Position numbers and translations under genes: made by a program. The notes under the pieces were generated by a model. It was not told where the DNA came from. It ran no database searches and saw nothing but the letters and a program-made list of their open reading frames with translations. Below, one piece after another: positions 10,085 to 17,359 of a stretch of DNA of 64,000 nucleotides. Each line of letters begins with the position of its first letter. Within the stretch, counting starts at the first letter, position 1. This DNA comes from Trichomonas vaginalis G3 (Eukaryota; Parabasalia; Trichomonadida; Trichomonadidae), in assembly GCF_026262505.1 (NCBI RefSeq), contig NC_067204.1:5427797-5491796 (forward strand), given 5' to 3'.

Positions 10085-10696
10085 TTACATGTATTTTTCA
10101 GCAACTTCGTCAAATAATTTTATAGCTTTGTCGATCTCATCTACTTCAAACGTTTCTTTACCTTTCGTGGGAGCACCATACATTTTCTCAAACTTTTCAA
10201 GTAGTTCTGTTTCAGCAGCTCTCATATCATTCACAAACACAACCTTAACTCTATTGACTATACTGTCATATCTTTGAGTTATATTATATGTTCTTCCTAT
10301 CTTATATCTCTTTGTATTGAAGTCCTTCGGTTTCTGAACGATGTAAAGTAAGCCTTCACTGCAACGTTCCGTATCGAATGAACCATATGTTATGAAATTA
10401 TATCCAACAACTGGGTCTAACCATAACAAAACTATTGGTATAAGACTTTTGTCAATGAGATATGCTGTAGTTCCACAGAATCTTACCGATATCATAAGCT
10501 CAGGATTTCTTGTCAAAATTTTCTGAGTTGAAGCAATTCCAACCCAATGCCATGTTTTCTTTCCAAATGGTGATATAATGTCTGACAAAGAATATTTGTT
10601 GTATTTCTTTGAGTATCTTACGTTTAAATCACCTATTCTAACCACTTTGGTCTCATTGTCTATCTTTTTAACTGTTTCAAACTCAGTGCTTGTCAT
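10085..10696 (-). CDS. KilA-N-like/T5orf172 (GIY-YIG) protein
   Basis: The 203-residue protein has two parts. Residues about 10-105 (starting near VRIGDLNVRYSKKYNKYSL, with KTWHWVG and a DPVVGYNF segment) look like a KilA-N/MSV199-type DNA-binding region. Residues about 118-200 match a T5orf172/MUG113 domain, a GIY-YIG relative: LLYIVQKPKDF, YKIGRT, AAETELLEKF and KGKETFEV. Such two-domain proteins are common in large DNA viruses, phages and virus-like elements, where they are thought to act on DNA. The gene lies in the rearranged accessory zone and its upstream region contains the AAAAAAATATTTT motif. Confidence 0.75.
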   Translation of the reverse strand: MTSTEFETVKKIDNETKVVRIGDLNVRYSKKYNKYSLSDIISPFGKKTWHWVGIASTQKILTRNPELMISVRFCGTTAYLIDKSLIPIVLLWLDPVVGYNFITYGSFDTERCSEGLLYIVQKPKDFNTKRYKIGRTYNITQRYDSIVNRVKVVFVNDMRAAETELLEKFEKMYGAPTKGKETFEVDEIDKAIKLFDEVAEKYM

Positions 10697-10792
10697 TTCC
10701 TGTTCTTACATACAAAATAAAAAAAAATATTTTAAAAAAACTAACGTTAATTTTATTTTTTCTATCTTGTATAAAAGATATGATTTCATAGA

Positions 10793-10965
10793 GTTTTTTT
10801 TACGATTTTCATGAGTTTTAGGCGACTACGGTTTTTTCCGTACTCGCATTTTTTCACTGTTTTCATGAGTTTTTTTACGATTTTCATGAGTTTTAGGCGA
10901 CTACGGTTTTTTCCGTACTCGCAATTTTTCACGATTTTCATGTGTTTTAGGCGAGTACGGTTTTT
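10793..10965. repeat. Tandem repeat with TACGG...CCGTA hairpins
   Basis: Three partly degenerate copies of a unit of roughly 55-75 bp built on TTTCATGAGTTTTAGGCGA follow one another. Each contains a small hairpin TACGGTTTTTTCCGTA followed by CTCGC. The block lies in the upstream region of the T5orf172 gene and is non-coding. Its role is unknown; hairpins of this kind may be regulatory. Confidence 0.75.
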
Positions 10966-11424
10966 CTCGGGGTAGCAAACATATGAGGAAATTCATGAAA
11001 TTTGGTCATTTTTTTCAGCAAAAATATATTTTAGGTGGAACCAGGTCACCAGGTCCCTCGGTCCCTCGGTCAACTAACATCTTTTTGAAAATGGTGACAA
11101 CATGACATTTTGACAACAGTCCAGGAAATAAACTTCTTCGTATATGTTTTGTCATGATTTCATCGTCAATGAGCGTAAATCAGACAAAAATATATTTTAT
11201 GTTAGCATGTTAGATCTAACACGTTTTCTAACCTCTTTTCTCACCTCTTGAATTTTGTATAAAAGATATGATTTCAGGGATTTTTTTGACGAAGTGTCAA
11301 AGTTCTCTTCGTCAAAAAAATACAGTTATATAATGAAATTTGGTCATTTTACTCGGCAAAAATATATTTTATGTTAGAATGTTAGATCTAACATGTTTTC
11401 TAACATGTTTTCTAACATAACTAT
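10966..11424. promoter_or_regulatory. Non-coding region with two AGATCT palindromes
   Basis: No gene is seen here. A stretch near 11040-11080 has short direct repeats (CAGGTC, GGTCCCTC). The segment from about 11127 to 11190 repeats the DNA around 15553-15620, which is the 3' end of the gene at 15040, so it is a fragment of a second module copy. Palindromes TGTTAGATCTAACA at 11208-11221 and ATGTTAGATCTAACAT at 11379-11394 are flanked by AAAATATATTTTATGTTAG and by half-site repeats TTTTCTAACATG. Confidence 0.7.
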
Positions 11425-11745
11425 TTACAAGCGTTTTACATGGTATATGTTGCGATGGTTCATGACTCTAAACAATTTCGTAGCTTCTATTTCTTCTGTC
11501 AGTATGTCAAAAGTTTTAACGATACCGAAAGTTTCTTTATATTTCTTCTTGACATCAGATAATAGGAAATCGTCAGCAGTTGGATAGTTTTTGTTCAGAA
11601 ATTCTAACATGTTCATTTTATCTTCTGCTGGTTTTTCTGCTTCTTTCTTTAAATCTGCATAGTCGTTTCGCATACGTTCTATCTCTTTGACGGAGTAGTT
11701 ATATTTCCTCATTGCTGCTTTACATTTTGAACATTGCGGGTTCAT
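11425..11745 (-). CDS. Unknown 106-aa protein with CxxC
   Basis: The product starts MNPQCSKCKAAMRKYN, so a CSKC pair lies at residues 5-8, followed by a charged helical stretch and a basic C-terminal tail (NIYHVKRL). A small metal-binding or DNA-contacting protein is possible, but one CxxC alone is weak evidence. It is preceded on the minus strand by another unknown gene and its 3' end runs up to the AGATCT palindrome cluster. Part of the accessory zone of the element. Confidence 0.55.
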   Translation of the reverse strand: MNPQCSKCKAAMRKYNYSVKEIERMRNDYADLKKEAEKPAEDKMNMLEFLNKNYPTADDFLLSDVKKKYKETFGIVKTFDILTEEIEATKLFRVMNHRNIYHVKRL

Positions 11746-11790
11746 TTTGCGTTATATTCTGAAACCTTACCTGCAAGTATGACCAAGGCG

Positions 11791-12306
11791 TCAATGGTTT
11801 TTCTTCATCTCGAACATAGCGGGTTTTATTTGTTCGTTCCATACCTTACCCCTACTATCTTTATCTCTTATTTCCCAAACACATTTTGCAACTAACGAAA
11901 CAAAGTTGTCGTAGGTCTTAAATTCTTCGGATTTGTAAAGGTCAGAGATGTTCTTATATACCATGTCGCAATCTTTGTCCATAACCTTATGGTTGCAATG
12001 AAAACCAAGGAATTCATAATTTACCTTTCGTATGAACTTCTTTATTTCTACTGAGTCAGTTGCTTTGACTTCTATTTCGTCAAATTCGGGAATGGTTAGT
12101 TTTTGTTGTTGGATTTCAGGCAATTTGGGTAAATGGTCAATAATGTCCTGCATTTCATAAAGATACTGTTCATTTGTTTCATCTTTCGCACTACAGTCTA
12201 AATTACTTGTTAACAGTTCTTGCTTTATCTTCTGGATTTTTGTTTCAAAAGTATATGAAGAAGGAATGAAGCTTTTCATCTCTACTAACATAGATGTTGG
12301 ATTCAT
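11791..12306 (-). CDS. Unknown 171-aa accessory protein
   Basis: The product begins MNPTSMLVEMKSFIPSSYTF, is mostly helical and acidic in the middle, and has Cys/His residues in a FHCNHKVMDKDCDMVY segment near residues 104-119. No family was recognised. The long upstream leader contains the AAAAAAAATATTTTTTTAAA motif at about 12357-12380. It is followed on the same strand, 46 bases downstream, by the CxxC protein gene, so the two may be co-transcribed. Confidence 0.55.
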   Translation of the reverse strand: MNPTSMLVEMKSFIPSSYTFETKIQKIKQELLTSNLDCSAKDETNEQYLYEMQDIIDHLPKLPEIQQQKLTIPEFDEIEVKATDSVEIKKFIRKVNYEFLGFHCNHKVMDKDCDMVYKNISDLYKSEEFKTYDNFVSLVAKCVWEIRDKDSRGKVWNEQIKPAMFEMKKNH

Positions 12307-12408
12307 AACTAGCGAGTTTGGTGCTGTAGTTGCTAAACATGTTCTTACAATAAAATAAAAAAAAATATTTTTTTAAAAAAAACCAACTTTATTTTTTATT
12401 TCGGGAAA

Positions 12409-12600
12409 ATTCATGAAAATTCAAGAGTTTTAGACCATGTTAGAAAACGTGTTAGAAAACATGTTAGATCTAACATTCTAACATAAACATTATTTTTGGT
12501 GTAAATTTCATGAAAATTCAAGAGTTTTAGACCATGTTAGAAAACGTGTTAGAAAACATGTTAGATCTAACATTCTAACATAAACATTATTTTTACTGAA
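12409..12600. repeat. 97-bp tandem duplication with AGATCT palindromes
   Basis: Two copies of a 97-bp unit lie head to tail. Each holds AAATTCATGAAAATTCAAGA, then the half-sites ATGTTAGAAAACGTGTTAGA, then the palindrome ATGTTAGATCTAACAT (12461-12476 and 12558-12573) and a second half-site TTCTAACAT. The unit is non-coding and lies between divergent genes. It belongs to the same family of palindromes as those at 11.2-11.4 and 15.6-15.9 kb. Confidence 0.85.
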
Positions 12601-12658
12601 TTCAGCAACAAAATTCAAATTGTAAAAAGTCAAGCTTGAAAAATGTAAGTGTTTAGTC

Positions 12659-12841
12659 TTAGTAAGATGGTAGCTTCTTAAAGCAAATACCATTGCTGAG
12701 TTTTATGTACGTGAAGAGAAGTACAATGAATTCAATTACGAGTACAATTGCAATGACAACTAAGGCAACTATTTTTGTCTTTTGCCAGCAAGGGTACTTC
12801 TTCTCTTCCAATGGTTCGGCAGCAGAACTATACTCACTCAT
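12659..12841 (-). CDS. Small single-span membrane protein
   Basis: From the ATG at 12841 the frame gives 60 residues: MSEYSSAAEPLEEKKYPCW, then a clear transmembrane segment of about 20 residues (VALVVIAIVLVIEFIVLLF) and a short C-terminal tail. An upstream TTG would add four residues but is a poor start in a eukaryote. It is divergent from the gene at 12885. Small membrane proteins are common in virus-like elements, but no family was recognised. Confidence 0.6.
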   Translation of the reverse strand: MSEYSSAAEPLEEKKYPCWQKTKIVALVVIAIVLVIEFIVLLFTYIKLSNGICFKKLPSY

Positions 12842-12884
12842 GAGAAATGCCAAAACGGTTTAATAGAAAAAGTGTCATTTTTTC

Positions 12885-13079
12885 ATGTCCGAAGACTCGA
12901 AGGTGCAACACTTCCAAAATACCGACGAACTCAGAAGAGCAGCATGGCAGTATCTTCTTGACAACTTCTTTGAGTTCTCCAGGTACACCTTGGAAAATGC
13001 TGAAGAACTCCGACACAGAGAATTTGGAGAAATTGCACTCCAATACTACCTTGACAAACAAAGGGTAAACAAAGGGTAA
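12885..13079 (+). CDS. Small helical accessory protein (64 aa)
   Basis: A short intact frame starts MSEDSKVQHFQNTDELRRA and is strongly helical and charged throughout. The ATG directly follows GTGTCATTTTTTC, which fits the host initiator (TCAY followed by T-rich sequence). This is the clearest reason to accept it as a gene. It is followed by a similarly sized gene with the same kind of promoter. Function unknown. Confidence 0.55.
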   Translation: MSEDSKVQHFQNTDELRRAAWQYLLDNFFEFSRYTLENAEELRHREFGEIALQYYLDKQRVNKG

Positions 13080-13119
13080 AATAAGACTAAAAACTTAACG
13101 TTTAAAAAGTGACATTTTT

Positions 13120-13320
13120 ATGAGCTCCGAGTCACCGAGAAAACTTGGTCAGATGTTAGCAGCTTACTTCCCTGAGGAGGATGGAAGCGTTACATACATA
13201 AGGTTCAAAAACAACGAACCTGGAATTGCGTACCAAATTCGCAATTACATGACCATGGAAGAGTACGAAAGGTTTCTACAAGAGAAACCAGCTCTAAACA
13301 ACTCAGAAAAGAAAGAGTAA
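13120..13320 (+). CDS. Small accessory protein (66 aa)
   Basis: The frame begins MSSESPRKLGQMLAAYFP and contains a short beta-like stretch (GSVTYIRFKNNEPG) before a helical, charged tail. The ATG follows AAAAGTGACATTTTT, a sequence shared with the gene at 12885 (AAAAGTGTCATTTTTT), which supports it as a real transcript start. It converges with the gene at 13349-13945. No known domain. Confidence 0.55.
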   Translation: MSSESPRKLGQMLAAYFPEEDGSVTYIRFKNNEPGIAYQIRNYMTMEEYERFLQEKPALNNSEKKE

Positions 13321-13348
13321 AAAGTTTAACTCGTAATTGTTTATTTTT

Positions 13349-13945
13349 TTACTTGTATGGGCAAGCTGCAAGAATGAAGTCAACTATCTCCGTCTTTGTC
13401 TTGACCAGTTGGACTGCTCTTGCGAGTATGTCTGTTTTGCGGTCTCCAGCTGGTGTCTGACCTTCGTAATTGCGCATGTTCTTGAGAGCTCCAACTGTAA
13501 ATGGTTGTAGGATGAAGAGTCTCTCAGACTGCTTGAGGTAGTCTTCACGGTCACGAACCGAATCTGTGGTACGAGTCGAATCGGTCGATTTGAGGGAAGA
13601 GACTGAAAGCCTGTCGTCTTCCATAGGGGCAGTAGCATACTCTTTGCGTAAACGGTTCAGACCTTCTTCGAACTCTTGGTCTCTCTTGGATTGAGATTGG
13701 AATTGGAATTGGGGTGGAGGGTTTGACATGAACATCCAAGGGTTAGGGCAGTAAGGCATAGGCTGAGGAGGGTAGTTCGGGAAGCCTTGAGGAGGTATTT
13801 GGTAGTAATTTGGAAATTGGTAGTAATTCGGAGGTACTTGTTGGAACTGAGGTACTTGTTGGAACTGAGGTTGCTGAGGTGCAGGGGCTGGTGCTTTAGG
13901 TTCCTCTGGTTGGGATATGGGCTCGGTTGGTGGTACGTCGGACAT
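13349..13945 (-). CDS. Pro/Gln/Tyr-rich accessory protein
   Basis: From the ATG at 13945 the protein has 198 residues. Residues about 1-85 are low complexity, with PEEPKAPAPAPQQ and repeated FQQVPQ, PNYYQ and PPQ motifs. Residues about 90-198 are charged and helical with a Ser-rich patch (DRLSVSSLKSTDSTRTTDSV). The start codon lies one base from the first 22-bp unit of array B, so the array forms its whole upstream region. A remnant of the same gene stands at the equivalent place beside array A. Function unknown. Confidence 0.6.
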   Translation of the reverse strand: MSDVPPTEPISQPEEPKAPAPAPQQPQFQQVPQFQQVPPNYYQFPNYYQIPPQGFPNYPPQPMPYCPNPWMFMSNPPPQFQFQSQSKRDQEFEEGLNRLRKEYATAPMEDDRLSVSSLKSTDSTRTTDSVRDREDYLKQSERLFILQPFTVGALKNMRNYEGQTPAGDRKTDILARAVQLVKTKTEIVDFILAACPYK

Positions 13946-13946
13946 T

Positions 13947-14339
13947 GTCTTGAAACAATAAAAGACTTGTCTTGAAACAATAAAAGACTTGTCTTGAAAC
14001 AATAAAAGACTTGTCTTGAAACAATAAAAGACTTGTCTTGAAAAAGTAAAAGACTTGTCTTGAAAAAGTAAAAGACTTGTCTTGAAAAAGTAAAAGACTT
14101 GTCTTGAAAAAGTAAAAGACTTGTCTTGAAAAAGTACGGGTATCGTCTGAAATCAAGACCACTGTTCTCAAATTTGAGAACTTTACACCAAAAAATTTCT
14201 TGAAAAATAACGGGTCTTGTCTTGAAAAAGTAAAAGACTTGTCTTGAAAAAGTAAAAGACTTGTCTTGAAAAAGTAAAAGACTTGTCTTGAAAAAGTAAA
14301 AGACTTGTCTTGAAAAAGTAAAAGACTCGTCTTGAAACA
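13947..14339. repeat. 22-bp iteron-like array B (8 + 5 units around a core)
   Basis: Direct 22-bp units reading GTCTTGAAAAAGTAAAAGAC plus two bases start at 13947 and recur every 22 bp to 14101, with a partial unit at 14123. After a core of about 90 bp, units resume at 14219, 14241, 14263, 14285 and 14307, and a partial unit at 14329 runs into the ATG at 14340. The core contains the palindrome GTTCTCAAATTTGAGAAC. Outer units carry AACAAT in place of AAAGTA on both sides. Each unit has a small inverted repeat GTCTT...AAGAC. Sequence is unrelated to array A, yet unit length, split layout and flanking gene starts are the same. Confidence 0.9.
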
Positions 14340-14705
14340 ATGACCGACATAGACCCAGCAGATGAGGCAATCTACCTTATAGAGATAAATGAGCTAGTTA
14401 GGAACTACCTGAGCCATCTGAAGTCAAACAAGACCATTGCAGGCTGGGTGTCTGGAAGAAGTGCGCTTAAAATTGAAATTGACACTGGAATTGTCCTGCA
14501 AATACCAGAAAACACTCCTTTCGACGACATAAAAGAGATGAAGAAAGAAGTCCTCTTGAAGTTCTTTGCCAAGCGTCCTTGGATACTACTTCCAAACAGA
14601 GAGAACCCAACTGTACGAATTGCCCAAATTCTCAGAGGACTCTTACACTTCTCGGGTCGGGCGTTCTTCATAAACACAGAAGGCGACATCGTACCTTTAC
14701 AGTAA
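14340..14705 (+). CDS. Unknown 121-aa accessory protein
   Basis: The ATG is formed at the edge of array B. The product starts MTDIDPADEAIYLIEINEL, has a compact alpha/beta look, and contains GWVSGRSALKIEIDTGIVLQ and a C-terminal FSGRAFFINTEGDIVPL. A fragment of the same gene lies beside array A, which supports it as real and as part of the module. Divergent partner is the Pro/Gln-rich gene at 13945. No family recognised; a protein encoded next to its own iteron-like sites could be the factor that binds them, which is inference. Confidence 0.6.
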   Translation: MTDIDPADEAIYLIEINELVRNYLSHLKSNKTIAGWVSGRSALKIEIDTGIVLQIPENTPFDDIKEMKKEVLLKFFAKRPWILLPNRENPTVRIAQILRGLLHFSGRAFFINTEGDIVPLQ

Positions 14706-14731
14706 ACATCTCATTTTAACTTCACTTTTTT

Positions 14732-15016
14732 ATGTTTTTACTCACACTCGTACTCAACAGGTTTGTGTACAACTATTTCAACTGTGAACCTTGTATTGAC
14801 CGGTCTTCCTGCAAATGCAAGTTCGGTCAATACACAATTTATGGTGGCAAGAAGGACAGTGGGGAATGTTATTCTGACATCTGTTGTTGCGCTCGAGAGA
14901 GAATTGAAATTTCAGAGCCAACTCCAACACCAACACTCAAGTTGCCAAAGACTCATGTGAAGAAGAAGCCTTCTGGTAAGTTTCTTATAGCCATATACAT
15001 GGCACGCTTTGAGTAA
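14732..15016 (+). CDS. Cys-rich, possibly secreted small protein
   Basis: The 94-residue product starts with a short hydrophobic segment (MFLLTLVLNRFVYNYF) that could be a signal peptide or anchor. Ten cysteines follow between residues about 18 and 53 (CEPC, SCKC, GECYSDICCC), then a Pro/Thr-rich spacer and a basic tail. The pattern suggests a disulfide-rich or metal-binding domain. The ATG follows TTCACTTTTTT, a good host initiator. A Cys-rich, host-promoter-driven small protein is unusual among Polinton genes. No family recognised. Confidence 0.55.
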   Translation: MFLLTLVLNRFVYNYFNCEPCIDRSSCKCKFGQYTIYGGKKDSGECYSDICCCARERIEISEPTPTPTLKLPKTHVKKKPSGKFLIAIYMARFE

Positions 15017-15039
15017 AAACATTTTTTTCATTTTTTTGA

Positions 15040-15633
15040 ATGAAGCAAGTTAAATTCGTCCCACACCAATCTCAATGGACCGATGAAGAGTTTCAAGCTA
15101 TGGTTGAAGGTGTTGAGAACGACATAGACGGCGAACTTGAAGGAGCTCAAACCACAATTGCAACCAAAATTGCACAAGTCAAGGAACAGATAGCTCCACT
15201 TAAAGCTACCAAAGCTACTCTTGACCTCATGGATAGTTACCGTTTAGATGTCAAGAGTGGAATAAGACATTTAAAATTAAAACTTCTAAACTACGAAGCT
15301 ATACTCCAAAAGTTAGCAGAAATGAGAAGACTTTACCAGAGCTACTTACATGTAAGGGACTTACCTTCAAGCAGTCCGACCAAAGATGAATTTTCTGACA
15401 TTGTCCCAATTTTGTCCGAAAGTCAGCTCAGATGTTTTGAACTGCTCCCAACATATCCGGAATATGAACGTTTGCCTGAACTCTTCCGCAATCTCAAAAA
15501 ACGTTTTTTGGTTCTCATGTTCGAAACTTTTATCGGAAGAGACAACAACACAGGAAATAAACTTCTTCGTATATGTTTTGTCGAGACTTCTTCGTCAATG
15601 AGTGTAAATGACCCAAAATATATTTTAGGGTAG
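15040..15633 (+). CDS. Unknown 197-aa coiled-coil accessory protein
   Basis: The frame starts MKQVKFVPHQSQWTDEEF. Residues about 25-110 are predicted helical with a coiled-coil look (TTIATKIAQVKEQIAPLK and following), and the C-terminal third is mixed. The ATG follows TTCATTTTTTTGA, again a host-type initiator. The 3' end of the gene is repeated in part at 11127-11190, showing that the module existed twice. No family recognised. Confidence 0.6.
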   Translation: MKQVKFVPHQSQWTDEEFQAMVEGVENDIDGELEGAQTTIATKIAQVKEQIAPLKATKATLDLMDSYRLDVKSGIRHLKLKLLNYEAILQKLAEMRRLYQSYLHVRDLPSSSPTKDEFSDIVPILSESQLRCFELLPTYPEYERLPELFRNLKKRFLVLMFETFIGRDNNTGNKLLRICFVETSSSMSVNDPKYILG

Positions 15634-15635
15634 AA

Positions 15636-15915
15636 GGTTAGATCTAACCTGTTTTCTACCCTCATTTCTACCCCATATGTCCTTACTGAAAAAAGTATGT
15701 GTTCCATATGTCATTTTACTCAGAATTTTACTCAGAATTCAAGAGTTTTGTGTGTTTTCTACGATGGTAGAAAAGAGGTTAGAAATGAGGTTAGATCTAA
15801 CCATCTACCCTAAAATATATTTTTATTGAATTCAGCAACAAAATTCAAGAGTTTTGTGTGTTTTCTACGATGGTAGAAAAGAGGTTAGAAATGAGGTTAG
15901 ATCTAACCATCTACC
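15636..15915. repeat. Three AGATCT palindromes with duplicated 106-bp unit
   Basis: The palindrome GGTTAGATCTAACC occurs at 15636-15649, 15789-15802 and 15895-15908. The last two sit in a direct repeat of about 106 bp that begins AAGAGTTTTGTGTGTTTTCT and ends CTACCCTAAAATATATTTTT. Half-sites (GAGGTTAGAAATGAGG) flank each. The motif differs from the 11-12.6 kb version only in the outer bases (GG/CC in place of TG/CA). Non-coding between convergent genes. Confidence 0.8.
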
Positions 15916-16083
15916 CTAAAATATATTTTTCAATACTTTTTCAGCACTTTTCCGTAGTTGTATATGAAAGACAATTCGGGATGAAATTTCTTCATCTGAA
16001 ATAGTCCTGCCAGCGTTTGTAAAGATATAGTCTAACGGTTTTGTATCTGCTGCTTTTGTTCTTTGTTTTTCAACCTGAAGCAT
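15916..16083 (-). CDS. Short paralogue sharing an N-terminus with 20727 gene
   Basis: From the ATG at 16083 the frame gives 55 residues beginning MLQVEKQRTKAADTKPLDYI, which matches the N-terminus of the gene at 20727 (MLSIEKENSRVATTKPLDEL). The rest differs and is short. The ATG is preceded by TTTTATTTTATTTGAA, the same leader as the HNH gene at 16705. It may be a fragment of the larger paralogue; I list it as a possible gene only because its leader is shared. Confidence 0.4.
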   Translation of the reverse strand: MLQVEKQRTKAADTKPLDYIFTNAGRTISDEEISSRIVFHIQLRKSAEKVLKNIF

Positions 16084-16120
16084 TTCAAATAAAATAAAAA
16101 TATACTGTTTTAAAAACGTT

Positions 16121-16705
16121 TTAAAATGGTATGCCATATAGCTTCTTGAATTTGTTGAGAAATATATGAACGTGTTTTCCATCTGTATCTCTAGTGTTTA
16201 CATAAGCATAGCCCGCCTTAGTAAAACATACTTGTAATTTTCTATAGTTTACGCCGGTATAAAGGTAGAAAGAGTCCTGTTCTTCGCTATAGTAGTAAAA
16301 CTCAAACGTATGCTTACCATAGTCTGTAATTTCAATTGCTTCATCTTCTAGTTCGTCGACAAATTCGAATACAATATCTCTAAATTTGCCTATGTTCTTA
16401 CTGTTTTCAGAACAAGTGACCCAGCGTAAGTTTTCAAGTCTATTGTCGTTTCTTATATGGTTTATGTGGTCTACAAAAGGTAGATTGTTAGGATTCGGTA
16501 TAAAATGAGTTGCAATGACAACATGTTTAAAATAGTGTTTTCCACCAATCCTCATCCTAGCATATCCGTCATTTTGCTCCCATTCGCTTAAAACTCTTTT
16601 TGTCTTTTTGTTTCTGACTTCAAATGACTCACAACAGTGAATTTCATATTTCTCATCTAACAAACAAGTTTCCCAACGGTCTGTTCCAACAAACCCAGCG
16701 TACAT
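16121..16705 (-). CDS. HNH endonuclease (NUMOD4-HNH type)
   Basis: I place the start at the ATG at 16705, preceded by ATTTTATTTGAA as in the neighbouring gene; the frame is open further upstream but without a comparable leader. Near the start, RWETCLLDEKYEIHCCESFE resembles a NUMOD4 segment. An HNH core follows: YFKHVVIATHFIPNPNNLPF, then VDHINHIRNDNRLENLRWVT and CSENSKN. These match HNH_3 endonucleases of phages and large viruses. Residues beyond about 120 are a mixed domain of unknown role. It probably cuts DNA and may act as a homing or competition nuclease for the element. Confidence 0.8.
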   Translation of the reverse strand: MYAGFVGTDRWETCLLDEKYEIHCCESFEVRNKKTKRVLSEWEQNDGYARMRIGGKHYFKHVVIATHFIPNPNNLPFVDHINHIRNDNRLENLRWVTCSENSKNIGKFRDIVFEFVDELEDEAIEITDYGKHTFEFYYYSEEQDSFYLYTGVNYRKLQVCFTKAGYAYVNTRDTDGKHVHIFLNKFKKLYGIPF

Positions 16706-16755
16706 TTCAAATAAAATAAAAAAAATATTTTTTTGAAAAATATACTGTTTTCCTT

Positions 16756-17340
16756 TTACTTTACATAACCTCCTGCTACCATAAGTCTTTGACGCCAACC
16801 CATACCAGCTAATGAAGGTTGACTTGGTTTAGTTTGGAAACTAAACTTTGGTTTTGGTTTATCTTCAGTTTTTGGCTCACCTTCTTCTATCGGTTTTTCG
16901 TCACTTTTCGGTTCCTCGGGTTTTACCCCACCTGCAGGAACAGTTGTGTCGTCAACATCTTCATAAATATCATATGCCATTTGTTTTTGTTTTCCTTTCA
17001 ACTTTTTGTGTTTGTTGTAAAGTTTAGAATATTTCGACTCTAAGTCAATGAGATGTTCTATAATGAACTGTTGATCGGTGAAGTAAACTTTTCCATCTGT
17101 TGTCTCGAAAGCTCCTTCAGACTTCAATATTTTATTTGTGAGAGTCTGTTTCTTTTTTGAGATACTAGCCGTTCCATTTCTATGAAAAGTGACTTTGTAG
17201 TTAGGGTTTGTATTTCCAGACCTGGCACTTTCTATTATTGAATTTTTCTCTTCATCTGTAAGTTCTTTGACGGGTTTTGACAATGGTTCTGAACTTTTTG
17301 TTTGTGGTGTCAAATCTACCGTTTCAACTTCTTCGGTCAT
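16756..17340 (-). CDS. Unknown 194-aa Polinton protein
   Basis: The product starts MTEEVETVDLTPQTKSSEPL. It has a disordered N-terminal third, a helical middle with a Lys-rich stretch (YSKLYNKHKKLKGKQKQ), an acidic/Pro/Lys disordered region, and ends in a Gly-rich tail (GMGWRQRLMVAGGYVK). The leader TTTTTTACTGAGATGAA before its ATG is repeated before the next gene at 17515. Position beside other small virion-like genes suggests a structural role, unproven. Confidence 0.6.
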   Translation of the reverse strand: MTEEVETVDLTPQTKSSEPLSKPVKELTDEEKNSIIESARSGNTNPNYKVTFHRNGTASISKKKQTLTNKILKSEGAFETTDGKVYFTDQQFIIEHLIDLESKYSKLYNKHKKLKGKQKQMAYDIYEDVDDTTVPAGGVKPEEPKSDEKPIEEGEPKTEDKPKPKFSFQTKPSQPSLAGMGWRQRLMVAGGYVK

Positions 17341-17359
17341 TTCATCTCAGTAAAAAATT

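Noticed and set aside
13657-14370. Frames of repeated TFSRQVFYFFK through the second array
   Set aside because: Same artefact: an open repeat, with the real gene beginning at the edge of the array at 13945.
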